From JAAOZP01 sp038848185 (GTDB lineage Archaea > Thermoproteota > EX4484-205 > JAAOZP01): a stretch of 64,000 nt of DNA. The stretch's first letter is position 1. Every line of letters begins with the position of its first letter. This document shows positions 7,751 through 16,848 of this stretch, piece after piece. The position numbers and the translations under genes are program-made. Under the pieces are notes generated by a model, which did not search any database, had not been told where the DNA came from, and was given only the letters and a program-made list of their open reading frames with translations. Location: NCBI GenBank assembly GCA_038848185.1, contig JAWCNV010000012.1:1-64000 (forward strand). Direction: 5' to 3'.

Positions 7751-8224
7751 TTGAAGGAGATAAGGGTAGTATACCGGAAGGGAGCCAGCGAAGTTGAGAT
7801 AACTGGAGACGACGTTGGTGAGATTAAGGAGATGATTAAGCATATCCCTGAGATCTGCCTTGAGCTGGAGAAGGCGGAAAGCAAGTTGAGCGAGCTGAAG
7901 TCGACACTAGGTCTTCTCCCAAGCTTCGTCAAGTATGATGATGACGGTAAACCTGTTCTCTCAGTTAGGGAGGAGCTCCTCACAAGCAGGGAGGCGATAA
8001 TACTCGTGCTCAAGTTTTCTGAAAAAGGTTTGAAATCTGGAGAAATAGGGGAGCAATTGAGTAAAAGCGGCATTGTTTCAGCTGGATATCCCTCAAGGCT
8101 CTCAGAGATGCTTAGGGAGGGGATTGTAACTAGGAATGAACTGGGCAACTACGTGCTCTCGGAAAATGGAAAGATAATTGCCGAGGAGATAATTAAGAGG
8201 CTTGAAGAGGTGGTTTCAAGGTGA
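7751..8224 (+). CDS. winged-helix DNA-binding protein (operon gene 1)
   Basis: 157 residues from TTG 7751, which would give an almost leaderless transcript given the TATA box at 7714. The N-terminal 40 residues form a beta-rich module (IRVVYRKGASEVEITGDD) shared with the next gene; a helical linker (ICLELEKAESKLSEL) follows, then a C-terminal winged helix (GEIGEQLSKSGIVSAGYPSRLSEML, wing LGNYVLSENG). It overlaps the next gene by 4 bases. Likely a regulator or DNA-binding partner of the NurA/HerA pair; family not recognised. Confidence 0.7.
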   Translation: MKEIRVVYRKGASEVEITGDDVGEIKEMIKHIPEICLELEKAESKLSELKSTLGLLPSFVKYDDDGKPVLSVREELLTSREAIILVLKFSEKGLKSGEIGEQLSKSGIVSAGYPSRLSEMLREGIVTRNELGNYVLSENGKIIAEEIIKRLEEVVSR

Positions 8225-8742
8225 GCAGGGCTTCAACAATCAGGCTGGAGATACCTGATCGCAACATTAGGGTGGAGTTCACGGGAGAAGAGAACACTGT
8301 AATGAGGGATGTAATGAGGTTTCTTACGAATGTTTATCCTAAACTAGCCATTGTTGAGAAAATAGTTTACACACCTGACATGGAGGCCCTTCTTTCTGCA
8401 ATATCACCCCATATCAAGATAAGTGGAGGAGAAATAATCCTGCTTGGAGAAGAGGGTAAGACGACGGAGAGTAAGATTCTCTATCTGCTTGCAGGCTGTT
8501 ATGTTGCTTCAAGATTCGGGTTGCGTGAGAAGAGCAGTATGAGTGCTGAGGAGATGGTTAAGAATGTTGCAAACACCTCTAAAAAGACGATTCAAAACAC
8601 GTTGGTAGACCTTGTTAAGAAGGGACTTGTACTTAGGCAGGCTAGGGGGATGTTCGAGATATCGGTTAAGGGCATGATGATGCTTTCAGGAGGCGGTGAA
8701 GGTGAAAAAGAGCCAGTCGCCAAGCCTGGTTCACCTGACTGA
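8221..8742 (+). CDS. winged-helix DNA-binding protein (operon gene 2), paralogue of gene 1
   Basis: 173 residues from GTG 8221, overlapping the previous stop. The N-terminus, IRLEIPDRNIRVEFTGEE, parallels IRVVYR..VEITGDD of gene 1, and the C-terminal half is again a winged helix (TSKKTIQNTLVDLVKKGLVLRQ). The pair may form a heterodimer. The 3' end overlaps the nurA start by 47 bases, so the four genes are one tightly coupled operon. Confidence 0.7.
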   Translation: MSRASTIRLEIPDRNIRVEFTGEENTVMRDVMRFLTNVYPKLAIVEKIVYTPDMEALLSAISPHIKISGGEIILLGEEGKTTESKILYLLAGCYVASRFGLREKSSMSAEEMVKNVANTSKKTIQNTLVDLVKKGLVLRQARGMFEISVKGMMMLSGGGEGEKEPVAKPGSPD

Positions 8743-9556
8743 GCTCAGGCAGAATAAGGGTTCCCATATCTTAGATGAGAGGGAGATAAAGCTAAAGATA
8801 AGTAGGAATAATGATCTTAAGCTTGGCAGATTTTTAAACATAGACTATGAAGAAGAATCTTCTTTAAAAAGGATTATTGCGATAGATGTTTCAACTGTTA
8901 AAATAGGTATAAGCAGATTGGGCGAGGTTCATGCTGTTAGAGGATCAACCGTGTTAAAGGAGTATAGGTCGGTTAAGATAAGTAGAACCAGACCTATGAT
9001 AGTGCTTGGCGAGATATCCGACAGCCAGCTTTCCTTTGAACTTGAGGAGCAGTTGAAGAACATTAACTCGGCTAGAGATTCAATGATACTTCTAGACGGA
9101 GATTTGAATGAGATGATGAGTGTCAGCAGACCGCTTGGGCTAATGGAGTTTCTTAACTCTACTCGAAGTACTTTGTTATCGGTTTCGAAAAGCTTCGTCA
9201 ACCCCTTTATACATTTACCTGATGAAGTTGATGCTTCACCATTCGTAGGAGAGATATTGAACGGTAGGAGTCCAAGAGAATACTTGATTAGGCTTAGGCC
9301 AGGAAGCCCCTTGCTAAAGGTTGAAGCATATCCGGAGTTAGAGTTAGATGAGCTAGGCAGTATGCTGGCTTCTCTCATGCTTATCGACGGCGTTGAATAC
9401 GGGTATCCTGAGACGCTGAGGATTGCTCACATATACTCTAAGATCCTGCAGGTGGAAGTTCTGACGCTCAGGTGTATCTTGCAGAGGAAGTTTGGGATAG
9501 AGGTGTTGAGGGAGATAGATAACAGGAAGATGCTTCTAGGAGGATTCTGGAGTTGA
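8696..9556 (+). CDS. nurA: NurA-like 5'-3' nuclease
   Basis: NurA is the nuclease partner of the HerA translocase in archaeal DNA end resection. Seen here: the first acidic motif IIAIDVSTVKIG at about residue 60, a central acidic segment (MILLDGDLNEM), and the C-terminal LIDGVEYGYPETLRIAHIYSKI typical of the family. 286 residues, slightly short for NurA (about 300-450). The GTG at 8696 overlaps the preceding gene by 47 bases; a later start around the LKLGRFLNID region is possible. It overlaps herA by 4 bases. Unusually, no mre11/rad50 is beside it. Confidence 0.75.
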   Translation: MKVKKSQSPSLVHLTELRQNKGSHILDEREIKLKISRNNDLKLGRFLNIDYEEESSLKRIIAIDVSTVKIGISRLGEVHAVRGSTVLKEYRSVKISRTRPMIVLGEISDSQLSFELEEQLKNINSARDSMILLDGDLNEMMSVSRPLGLMEFLNSTRSTLLSVSKSFVNPFIHLPDEVDASPFVGEILNGRSPREYLIRLRPGSPLLKVEAYPELELDELGSMLASLMLIDGVEYGYPETLRIAHIYSKILQVEVLTLRCILQRKFGIEVLREIDNRKMLLGGFWS

Positions 9557-10965
9557 TAACGATACTGAGGAAAAGCAAGATAACATACGAGTTGCTTGAA
9601 ACCCCTGGTAGAGACAGGATTGTTGGAAGCTACTTAATACTGCTGGATAGCACAACCAACAGGAAGCTTCTCCTCCAAATCATAGATGTTAACTACCTTA
9701 GTATTCCCGGAGAAGTAGAGGAGATAATACGGATAAGCAAGAGGGAGGACTCCTATCAGGTTTTCGAGGAGGATGAGAATCTTAATAAGATACTTGACGA
9801 GCTTATGGATTCAAGAATATTAACATGTAAGGTTCGTGCAGCCTTCTCGTTGAGCGATGAAACCATAGATTTCCAGTGGGCACCCTCTAGATTGAAGTCA
9901 AGGATATATGAGCCTAGCGTGGAGGAGCTTAACGAGCTGATTACAAGCAGGTACGCGATACCGGTGAAGATAAGTGATGACTTACAGGTTGACCTGAATG
10001 CCTTAGACGGCGGTTTAACCCTGATCGTCGGCAAGAAGGGATCCGGTAAATCCAACCTGTCTAAGATGCTTGTCACAAGGATTATGGAACACGGTGGGCG
10101 CTGCATAGTCTTAGACATAAACGGGGAATACGAGCCTGCTGCGATGAAGAGCAGGTTTCTGGTTTTAAAACCGGGTGTAAACATGTTTCTAAGCATATCC
10201 AACTTGGGCAAGGAGCTTTTCACAGTCTTAATGGAGACAATAATGGGGTTGCCTTCCTCATCCATCTGGGAACTGAGGCGAATACTTGACAGTCTTGAGA
10301 ACAGGAATATGCTAAGCCTAAAGAACCTTTGGAACGAAGTGGTTTGCGGAAGGTTTAACGACCTTGTTAAAGAGGCCCTTGTCAGGAGGATAACTGTCCT
10401 TAGGGAAAGCGGCTTGTTCAGTGACTCTGCTGCAACTGATTTAGACGGGGTTCTTAAAGAGGCTTCGAGCAGGGTTCTAGTAATAAACTTGAAGGGCCTA
10501 CCGAAATCATTCAGGCAGCTGATAGTTGAAACAATATTAAACAAGATAGTTCGGATGCTGGAGGCAGGTGAGATAAGGCCGCTCTTCCTATTCGCCGAGG
10601 AGGCTCAGTCCTACTTGGATGAGAAAACTTGGGAGGACTATATAACACGCATGAGGCACATCGGATTATCAGTAGTATTTGTAACAAATGAGCCTGATAG
10701 TCTTATGAGCTTTGTTTACAGGCAGGCTGACAACTGCTTCATATTCAACCTAGTGAATGAGAACGACTTAAACTATATTTCCAGAATGTCTAAGATAGAT
10801 GCTGAATCCCTTATAAGCCTGGTTCCAATGCTTCCTGTTGGCAGATGCATAGCCTTCGGCAACGTCACAGGAAACATACCTGCTATTCTAAGCATAAGTA
10901 AGGAAAATGTGTTCGGGACAGGAGAAACCAGAAGAGTGCTTTTAGAAGCCGTTTCTAGAAGCTGA
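9553..10965 (+). CDS. herA: HerA-family DNA translocase/ATPase
   Basis: HerA is a hexameric FtsK/HerA ATPase that drives DNA through NurA. Visible: an N-terminal HAS-barrel-like region, Walker A GKKGSGKSN at about residue 160, Walker B LFLFAEEAQSYL at about residue 350, and the sensor region ISVVFVTNEPD. 470 residues, near family size. TTG start overlaps the nurA stop by 4 bases, so the two are stoichiometrically coupled. The 3' end overlaps the convergent enolase gene by 11 bases. Confidence 0.85.
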   Translation: MITILRKSKITYELLETPGRDRIVGSYLILLDSTTNRKLLLQIIDVNYLSIPGEVEEIIRISKREDSYQVFEEDENLNKILDELMDSRILTCKVRAAFSLSDETIDFQWAPSRLKSRIYEPSVEELNELITSRYAIPVKISDDLQVDLNALDGGLTLIVGKKGSGKSNLSKMLVTRIMEHGGRCIVLDINGEYEPAAMKSRFLVLKPGVNMFLSISNLGKELFTVLMETIMGLPSSSIWELRRILDSLENRNMLSLKNLWNEVVCGRFNDLVKEALVRRITVLRESGLFSDSAATDLDGVLKEASSRVLVINLKGLPKSFRQLIVETILNKIVRMLEAGEIRPLFLFAEEAQSYLDEKTWEDYITRMRHIGLSVVFVTNEPDSLMSFVYRQADNCFIFNLVNENDLNYISRMSKIDAESLISLVPMLPVGRCIAFGNVTGNIPAILSISKENVFGTGETRRVLLEAVSRS

Positions 10966-12247
10966 ATATCTCTAACCCCTTGTATTTCGCCTTTGAACCA
11001 AGCTGCTCACATATTCTAAGCAGCCTGTTGTACTTTGCAGTCCTCTCTCCTCTACAGGGTGCGCCAGTCTTTATCTGTCCAGCGTTGAAGGCTACAGCAA
11101 TATCGGAGATATAAGTGTCCTCGGTCTCTCCGGACCTGTGGCTCACAACAACTCTATAATTGTTTTCAACGGCAGTCGTAAAGGTTTCCATAGATTCTGT
11201 TAGGGAGCCACATTGGTTAAGCTTGAAGAGAAGAGCGTTCGCAGAATTGCCCTCTATTCCTTTGAGAAGCCTCTCCCTGTTAGTGACGAAAATATCGTCA
11301 CCAACTATCTGTACCTTAGAGCCGATTCTCCTAGTGATCTCTGCGAAGGATTTGAAATCGTTTTCCTCAAAGGGGTCCTCTATAGATTTCAACTTGAATG
11401 TTGAAACAAGTTGAACATAGTAATCCAGAAGCTCACCGTTTGTAAGCATTCTACCGTCTATCTTATACTTTCCTGAGTTTTCATCATAGAAAGAGGAGGA
11501 GGCTGCGTCTATGCCCAGCAATACTTCTGAGGAATTGTAACCTGTCTCCTCAATCGCTGTGGAGAGCAGCTCCAAGGCCTGCTGGCTCCGTTCGAGTGGT
11601 GGTGCAAAGCCTCCTTCATCACCAACATTTATGGAGGGTCTTCCATATTTCTTAACTATAACGCTTCTAAGCGTATGGTAAACTTCCACACCTGCTCTTA
11701 AAGCACTTGGGAAATCCTTGAACCCTGCAGGGATTACCATAAACTCCTGTATGGACAGATTGTTTCCCGCATGTTTACCCCCATTTATCACGTTCATCAT
11801 AGGTACGGGGAGCGTAACACCATTATTTTTCCCCAGATACTCATAGAGCTCAATGCTGCCTGCGTTTGAAGCCGCTATAGCGTTGCTTATAGAAACCGCT
11901 AGGATCGCGTTAGCCCCGAGCTTAGATTTATTAGAAGTGCCATCGAGCCTAAGCATCTTGTCATCTACTTCATGCTGCAGTCTGGAGTCTAGTCCGACTA
12001 GCGCAGGCCCTATGGTCTCATTAATGTTTCTAATCGCCTTCAAAACACCTAGGCCATGAAATCTTTTTTCATCCCTGTCTCTCAGCTCAACCGCTTCATA
12101 CTTGCCTGTTGAAGCCCCTGAAGGCACACCCGCCCTACCAATACTTCCTCCTTCTAGTTCAACTACTGCCTCAACAGTCGGATTACCCCTGGAGTCAAAT
12201 ATTTCTCTTCCCCGAATCCTCTTTATTCTGAAAGCGTTGCTCGTCAT
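10955..12247 (-). CDS. eno: enolase
   Basis: Interconverts 2-phosphoglycerate and phosphoenolpyruvate. Full length (430 residues) with the family signatures: REIFDSRGNPTVE at the start, the mobile loop GVPSGASTGKYE, metal ligands in LGIDAAS, SIEDPFEE and GDDIFVTN, and the C-terminal VVSHRSGETED and IKTGAPCRGERTAKYN. With PEP carboxykinase at 59202 it supports gluconeogenic flux. It is the last gene of the minus-strand run that begins near 16.8 kb. Confidence 0.97.
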   Translation of the reverse strand: MTSNAFRIKRIRGREIFDSRGNPTVEAVVELEGGSIGRAGVPSGASTGKYEAVELRDRDEKRFHGLGVLKAIRNINETIGPALVGLDSRLQHEVDDKMLRLDGTSNKSKLGANAILAVSISNAIAASNAGSIELYEYLGKNNGVTLPVPMMNVINGGKHAGNNLSIQEFMVIPAGFKDFPSALRAGVEVYHTLRSVIVKKYGRPSINVGDEGGFAPPLERSQQALELLSTAIEETGYNSSEVLLGIDAASSSFYDENSGKYKIDGRMLTNGELLDYYVQLVSTFKLKSIEDPFEENDFKSFAEITRRIGSKVQIVGDDIFVTNRERLLKGIEGNSANALLFKLNQCGSLTESMETFTTAVENNYRVVVSHRSGETEDTYISDIAVAFNAGQIKTGAPCRGERTAKYNRLLRICEQLGSKAKYKGLEIFSF

Positions 12248-12286
12248 TTTCCTGAGAAACGTTTAGAAGTATGATTTAAGGTTTGC

Positions 12287-12598
12287 TTAGAAGAGTACTG
12301 GGAGTATGAATTCTGCGAAGAAAGCTATTAGCAGAGCACCATATATCAAGTCTCTTCCAAGATACTTGTTTATCTTAGTTACGTAGAGTATTACTCCTAC
12401 TACAGCCATCGGAGCGTAGATCATTGAGAGTATGCGGAGAGATGACTGTAAAACCATTTGCGAGAATGCTGCAACTGTTTTTTCGACAGAGTTTACTATG
12501 CCTTCGAGCAGTTCTGTAAACCAATCGGAATTAATAGCTTGGTCCCCCTCCCCTAAGAGGGGGACGATTAACCCCGCCACTAGTTCCAATATTTTCAT
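12287..12598 (-). CDS. small membrane protein, unknown
   Basis: 103 residues: an N-terminal hydrophobic helix (LELVAGLIVPLLG), an amphipathic middle, and two C-terminal membrane segments (YAPMAVVGVILYVT and YGALLIAFFAEFILPVLF). Lies between top6B and enolase on the same strand. No family recognised; overall pattern recalls small archaeal pilin-operon or holin-like membrane proteins but this is not evidence of function. Confidence 0.6.
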   Translation of the reverse strand: MKILELVAGLIVPLLGEGDQAINSDWFTELLEGIVNSVEKTVAAFSQMVLQSSLRILSMIYAPMAVVGVILYVTKINKYLGRDLIYGALLIAFFAEFILPVLF

Positions 12599-12685
12599 AC
12601 CTTCATCCCTAATTTAAAAAGACCGTAAACTTATTTAAGTGCCAATGAGACTCAGTTCAGGTCATCAGTATAAGTAGCGTTTCTA

Positions 12686-14230
12686 CTAAGCCTCTTTATG
12701 AAGCACTTGATACTTATCCATCTTGTTTAAGAGCGTTTTAACATCCGACTCTTTGACCTTCATCCCCCCCGCCTCCTCAGCAAACTTAACTATCAGAGGC
12801 AAGTACTTACGGTAGACGTCTAGCCTCTTCCTCTCCCTTTCTATACTCCTCTTTCTTGATAAGTAGAAAGAGATCTCTCTACTGACATTCCTTAACCCGT
12901 TTAAAATCTCCCTCTCTATTTCAGGCCTATCTGCAACATATTCTTTCCCAACTGTTTTGTAAGGTATCTTCGTTGAACATATATGGACAATAATTCTAAC
13001 AGGGTCCGTCCTTGGATCTATTTTGTAACGCTTCCAATTCATCAGCCTGCTAACAACCTTGTAAGACACGTCGTTAGCCTCATCGTATAAAAGCGGGATC
13101 CTATTAGCATACCTGTATATTATCACATCCCCGTCTTCAGGCGGCGTTATTCTTCCCCCATAGGCTATTCCAACTTCAACTATAAAGGGATGTCCCGAAT
13201 ATGCTTGAGGTTTTCTGCTTTCAACCGCAAATATTTCTGGTCCAAGCTCCTTTTTAATCCCTTCTTTCAAAAGCTCCTCACCTATGGGTGATAGAATGCT
13301 TGCATCAGGAGGGAGAAAGTCTTCATAGCTCTTTAAAGCCGTTGTGAGCCTAACTATGTCATCTAGTCCAAGCTTTCCAACAACCGTATCGGGTGAAAGC
13401 TTTAACTGCTCAACTATTTTCCTAGCTGTCTCCTTACCCACCCTGTGAAAACTTTTAGTGAGAAACGAGATTAGGCTTCTCTTATTGTTTTCCTCAACCA
13501 GCCTCTTAACCATTTCAACATCAACTCCATGAGGATGCGGCAGTGTTTCAATCGGTGGATTAGGCATCTGTACGGTGCTTCTGGAAAACCTGATTAGCCT
13601 CCCATACATATCCATTAGAGTAATATTTGCATATGGTGCAACGAGTGCACTAAGCTTAACATACTCTAATATCTTCGGGAAGGCTCTGAAGTAATCTCCT
13701 TCTAAGGTAAAGCTTACAATTGTACCGTTCCACTTCTTAGGGTTGCTCTTCTCCCTCCTCTCCAAGATGATCGGCTCATTCTTCTTAATGTCTATCATTA
13801 TCTTGAAGAAGAAAATCTTTTTCCGGTAGCCGACTGTGACTTCTAAGGGGTTATTTGTTGTTATCTGCCCGTAAAGATAGGCCATCTTCCCTCCGAGCCC
13901 AAACGTTCCCCTAGATTGTATCAAGGTATACTTTGACCCGAAAAGTATTTTTCCGAAGGCATTTGGAATATGTTCTGGAGGAATGCCTCCTCCATTATCA
14001 GCAATCTTTATTCTCACAATATTTTTCTCACTGCTCGCTTGGCCTTCAACAGTCAGAAATAGTATTATATCTGGCAATATGCCTCTTGCTTCGCAAGCAT
14101 CCAGCGAGTTTTCAACAAGCTCTCTGACAGCCGTGTAAAGCGCTCTAACAGGATTTGAAAAACCTGCTATGTCTCTGTTTCTGTAGAAGAAGTCGGCGGG
14201 GCTAATTTCCTTGAATTTCTCAGAGCTCAT
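12686..14230 (-). CDS. top6B: DNA topoisomerase VI subunit B
   Basis: ATP-binding subunit of type IIB topoisomerase. GHKL motifs are clear: AVRELVENSLDACE (about residue 36), IADNGGGIP, and GTFGLGGKMAYLYG; then the H2TH-like segment and the transducer domain (YRYANRIPLLYDEANDVSY). 514 residues, normal size. It lies immediately downstream of a KH-domain gene (2-base gap) in a run with rio1 and aif1A, an arrangement seen in Thermoproteota. The catalytic subunit A, usually adjacent, is not in this window. Confidence 0.96.
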   Translation of the reverse strand: MSSEKFKEISPADFFYRNRDIAGFSNPVRALYTAVRELVENSLDACEARGILPDIILFLTVEGQASSEKNIVRIKIADNGGGIPPEHIPNAFGKILFGSKYTLIQSRGTFGLGGKMAYLYGQITTNNPLEVTVGYRKKIFFFKIMIDIKKNEPIILERREKSNPKKWNGTIVSFTLEGDYFRAFPKILEYVKLSALVAPYANITLMDMYGRLIRFSRSTVQMPNPPIETLPHPHGVDVEMVKRLVEENNKRSLISFLTKSFHRVGKETARKIVEQLKLSPDTVVGKLGLDDIVRLTTALKSYEDFLPPDASILSPIGEELLKEGIKKELGPEIFAVESRKPQAYSGHPFIVEVGIAYGGRITPPEDGDVIIYRYANRIPLLYDEANDVSYKVVSRLMNWKRYKIDPRTDPVRIIVHICSTKIPYKTVGKEYVADRPEIEREILNGLRNVSREISFYLSRKRSIERERKRLDVYRKYLPLIVKFAEEAGGMKVKESDVKTLLNKMDKYQVLHKEA

Positions 14231-14232
14231 TC

Positions 14233-14802
14233 TTAAATCTCCTTCTCCCTACTGAGCCATATTCCTCTTTCCAACGTTTTCTTCTGATTCTCCAAATACT
14301 TAAAAACTGTACTAAATTGAGCCCCCTTGAGTATTTTAAGAATAGTCTTTGAGGCGATCTCACAGTTTTCCTCTTCACCCATTATTCCCACAGTATACTT
14401 GTGAATGGCAAGTTTAACGTCTGCAAGCTTCTCGATCTTCTTCCAGACTTTCCCGCTTCTCCCTATTATTCTTCCCTTTATTATCTTCATTCTGGAGGAA
14501 GACTCATCAGTAAAATCCCTTAAGTCGATTTTCTTCAAAACAATATTATCATCCAAAAGTCTTAAGGCGTCTTCACCAGAGAATCCGCTTGATATTGCGT
14601 CGGCTATCCTCCTTAGCTTAAAATATATTTCTGGGTTGTCAGTATTATACTCAACTTTAACCAATCCTTCCGTCTGAACATTGATTTTGACACCAAATTC
14701 TTCTTCAATCCTCTTCTTCATCTCACCATTCTTTCCAATCAAGACCCCGATTCTCTCCTGAGGAATATCGAGGAATAGAATATTATTCAACCCTACTAAC
14801 AA
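14233..14802 (-). CDS. KH-domain ribosome-biogenesis protein (Pno1/Dim2-like)
   Basis: Archaeal relative of eukaryotic Dim2/Pno1, which binds the 3' end of small-subunit rRNA during maturation. Two KH domains with GxxG loops: IGVLIGKNGEMKKRIEEEFG near the N-terminus and RIIGRSGKVWKKIEKL in the second half. 189 residues. Its start overlaps the end of rio1 by 20 bases, matching the known functional link between Dim2 and Rio1 in pre-40S/30S maturation. Confidence 0.92.
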   Translation of the reverse strand: MLVGLNNILFLDIPQERIGVLIGKNGEMKKRIEEEFGVKINVQTEGLVKVEYNTDNPEIYFKLRRIADAISSGFSGEDALRLLDDNIVLKKIDLRDFTDESSSRMKIIKGRIIGRSGKVWKKIEKLADVKLAIHKYTVGIMGEEENCEIASKTILKILKGAQFSTVFKYLENQKKTLERGIWLSREKEI

Positions 14803-15571
14803 CCTCCTCTTCAGACATTATTTTAGCAACCCATCCTTTTTTTCTAAAGAACCTATTTATATTTTCTACATCTCTCCTTAAAAGCTGTTTCGCTAAAGGA
14901 TGTGTTGCTGGAACAGCCTGGGAAACATCTATGATGACCGGCTTCTCTCCCCAGATCATGATATTGTATTCACTTAAGTCTCCATGAATCAATCCCGCCC
15001 TCTTATAGCTTTTAACTATAAACTCCAAGATCTCCCTATATGTTTCATCCGGCCTCACCAATTCAGAGATCTCTTTTAAAAGTGGAGCCCTTCGACCATG
15101 TTCACCTATAAAAGTCATTACCAGAACATTCTTCTGAACTAGTATAGGCTCAGGTACAGGAAGCCCCGCCCCATGCATTTCACTTAAATTAGCATATTCT
15201 TTTCTAGCCCATGTGTGAACAAGAGACCTGCTGTCACTCTTAACGTTTTCAAACCGTCTGTCTCCAGAAATATACTTGAGCATCATACGTCTTATTCCAG
15301 TGTTAACCGTCAAGTATATTTTAACCGCAGCCTCCACATCTCCCTTAGCAACAGCATGGTACACCTTAGACTCTTTTCCAGAGGATATTTCACCGTTAAA
15401 CTCTTTTAAGACACCCTTTCTAAGAAGCTCGTAAAGTATCATCAAAACCTCAACATTAAAAACCTCAGCAAAAACCTGGAAGTCCTCACTCCTTTTAACC
15501 TTCATCCTCTGAAGCTTCTCTATAAGTTTCTCCCTTAGTTCCAGCGTGTCAAACACTTTTTCACGCGTCAT
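14783..15571 (-). CDS. rio1: RIO1-type protein kinase/ATPase
   Basis: Ribosome-biogenesis atypical kinase. Visible: an N-terminal winged-helix part, the nucleotide loop GEISSGKESKVYHA (about residues 80-93), the catalytic loop LIHGDLSEYNIMIW and the metal-binding IIDVSQAV. 262 residues, typical of archaeal Rio1. Upstream neighbour on the same strand is aif1A, downstream the KH protein: a small-subunit maturation and initiation cluster. Confidence 0.96.
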   Translation of the reverse strand: MTREKVFDTLELREKLIEKLQRMKVKRSEDFQVFAEVFNVEVLMILYELLRKGVLKEFNGEISSGKESKVYHAVAKGDVEAAVKIYLTVNTGIRRMMLKYISGDRRFENVKSDSRSLVHTWARKEYANLSEMHGAGLPVPEPILVQKNVLVMTFIGEHGRRAPLLKEISELVRPDETYREILEFIVKSYKRAGLIHGDLSEYNIMIWGEKPVIIDVSQAVPATHPLAKQLLRRDVENINRFFRKKGWVAKIMSEEEVVSRVE

Positions 15572-15630
15572 GTTGTTACAGCTACCTTACAATAAGTTGA
15601 GCAACCCTCCATTGTTTTTAAAACTAACTA

Positions 15631-15975
15631 TTATTCTCCACCAGTATGCTCTCCAGCTTCTCTAACAAGCTCTCTGCCTAAAAGACCGTTTTTAACCAGG
15701 TAGTCTATCTGCCCAACCGTATACCTGTGTAAAATCTCTCCTCGATCAGGTTGGAAAGACCATGGTTCCACAAGAACAATATCATTCAGCTTAATCCATA
15801 TTTTTCTCCTAAGCTTACCCCTAAGTCTGCATTGTCTAGTCCTACCATCGGAGCATAACACCACTGCCCAATTAGACCCTGAAAGCCCCTCCACTCTTCC
15901 GAATAACTGGCCCTCCGCAGGGGTAACCAAGGTCTCTGAAATATCTTTCTCACTGTATACTTTCCTCTTTCCCAA
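15631..15975 (-). CDS. translation initiation factor aIF1A
   Basis: OB-fold (S1/IF1) protein that binds the A site of the small subunit during initiation. Visible: EGQLFGRVEGLSGSNWAVVLCSDG, RLRGKLRRKIWIKLNDIVLVEPW and the conserved QPDRGEILHRY; 114 residues, family length. Lies between DUF424 and rio1 on the minus strand. Confidence 0.95.
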   Translation of the reverse strand: MGKRKVYSEKDISETLVTPAEGQLFGRVEGLSGSNWAVVLCSDGRTRQCRLRGKLRRKIWIKLNDIVLVEPWSFQPDRGEILHRYTVGQIDYLVKNGLLGRELVREAGEHTGGE

Positions 15976-16046
15976 GGTCTTTCTAAATCCTCTCTCCTCT
16001 TCCTAATAAACTAATATGCTCAGCACTTCTTTTTGAAGCGTTTATG

Positions 16047-16352
16047 CTAAATATGCACAATCATCATAAGCATTACTCCGCCTATTTTTTTAACACTGCC
16101 TTCTTTCCCAAACCCGTTTTCTAAAACCGTTTTTACAATCCTGTTTCCCACAAGGTTCACCGAGTTAGCGTTTTTAATAGTTTTCAACAATTCCTCTCCA
16201 TCTACTAGGGTGCCGCCATAAAACTTTTCAACCACGTTTAGCTCAAACCCTGTTTCATCCTTAAGTGTTTTTCCAAGAAGTTCTCTGTCACATGCCCCGA
16301 TTAGTCTAGTTGCACCGACCACATGCTCCTTCATGTAGAAATCCTTGCTCAT
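16047..16352 (-). CDS. DUF424 family protein
   Basis: 101-residue archaeal conserved protein: VVGATRLIGACDRELLGKTL, then FYGGTLVDGEEL and VNLVGNRIVKTVLENG match the DUF424 family, commonly found next to aif2-beta as here (3-base gap). Function is not established; linkage to translation genes suggests a role there. The last residues (MLMMIVHI) are atypical and may be a degenerate end. Confidence 0.85.
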   Translation of the reverse strand: MSKDFYMKEHVVGATRLIGACDRELLGKTLKDETGFELNVVEKFYGGTLVDGEELLKTIKNANSVNLVGNRIVKTVLENGFGKEGSVKKIGGVMLMMIVHI

Positions 16353-16355
16353 TTT

Positions 16356-16787
16356 TCAAAAGCTTTTGACAGGTGAAACTGCTCCACAGCTTAGACAAAC
16401 AAGTTGAACTAGGCCCCGTTTCTCTCTGCTTAGCTTCGTATCCGGCTTCTTGCAAACAGGGCATTCAACATATGCCTTTATGTAGTCGGAAACTACTGCA
16501 TCAAGCTGCTTAGGGAGTATCCTGCCTTTTAGCACGTATCGTCCCTCTCCGATCTCAGAATATGGGGTGGCGAGCCTTAGAGTCATATACTTCAACAAGT
16601 GTTTAGGGTCTCTGTTGAGTATGTTCGCTATCTGGTTTAGGTTTTGAACTATCGTCTTAGTTTTCTCGTTTATGCATTCAACATCGGGCACGTTCAACCT
16701 ATCTCTACTTTCAGTCTTGGGCACCATACTAAGTCCCCTATCTAACCACTCTAAGTATTTCTCTCTCCTGCCTTCTGTTTCTTTCAC
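16356..16787 (-). CDS. translation initiation factor aIF2 subunit beta
   Basis: Part of heterotrimeric aIF2, which delivers initiator tRNA. The core (TKTIVQNLNQIANILNRD, LKGRILPKQLDAVVSDYI) and the C-terminal zinc ribbon (CPVCKKPDTK ... CLSCGA) are clear. The frame is open to 16883, but the extra N-terminal part is not conserved and overlaps the divergent gene; GTG at 16787 gives 143 residues, the usual length, so I chose it. The ~60-base gap to ATG 16849 would hold both divergent promoters. Confidence 0.93.
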   Translation of the reverse strand: MKETEGRREKYLEWLDRGLSMVPKTESRDRLNVPDVECINEKTKTIVQNLNQIANILNRDPKHLLKYMTLRLATPYSEIGEGRYVLKGRILPKQLDAVVSDYIKAYVECPVCKKPDTKLSREKRGLVQLVCLSCGAVSPVKSF

Positions 16788-16848
16788 GTTTCTCAAAAAA
16801 AGATTATGGAAACTCTTTAATAATGCTTTCTGTCCCCTTACTCGGCTT

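Noticed and set aside
9756..10544. 262-codon open frame antisense to herA
   Set aside because: Shadow frame of a clear ATPase gene; composition is Ser/Leu-rich as expected for antisense of coding DNA.
16672..16848. Upstream extension of the PfkB kinase frame
   Set aside because: It runs antisense to the aIF2-beta coding sequence; the family start fits ATG 16849.
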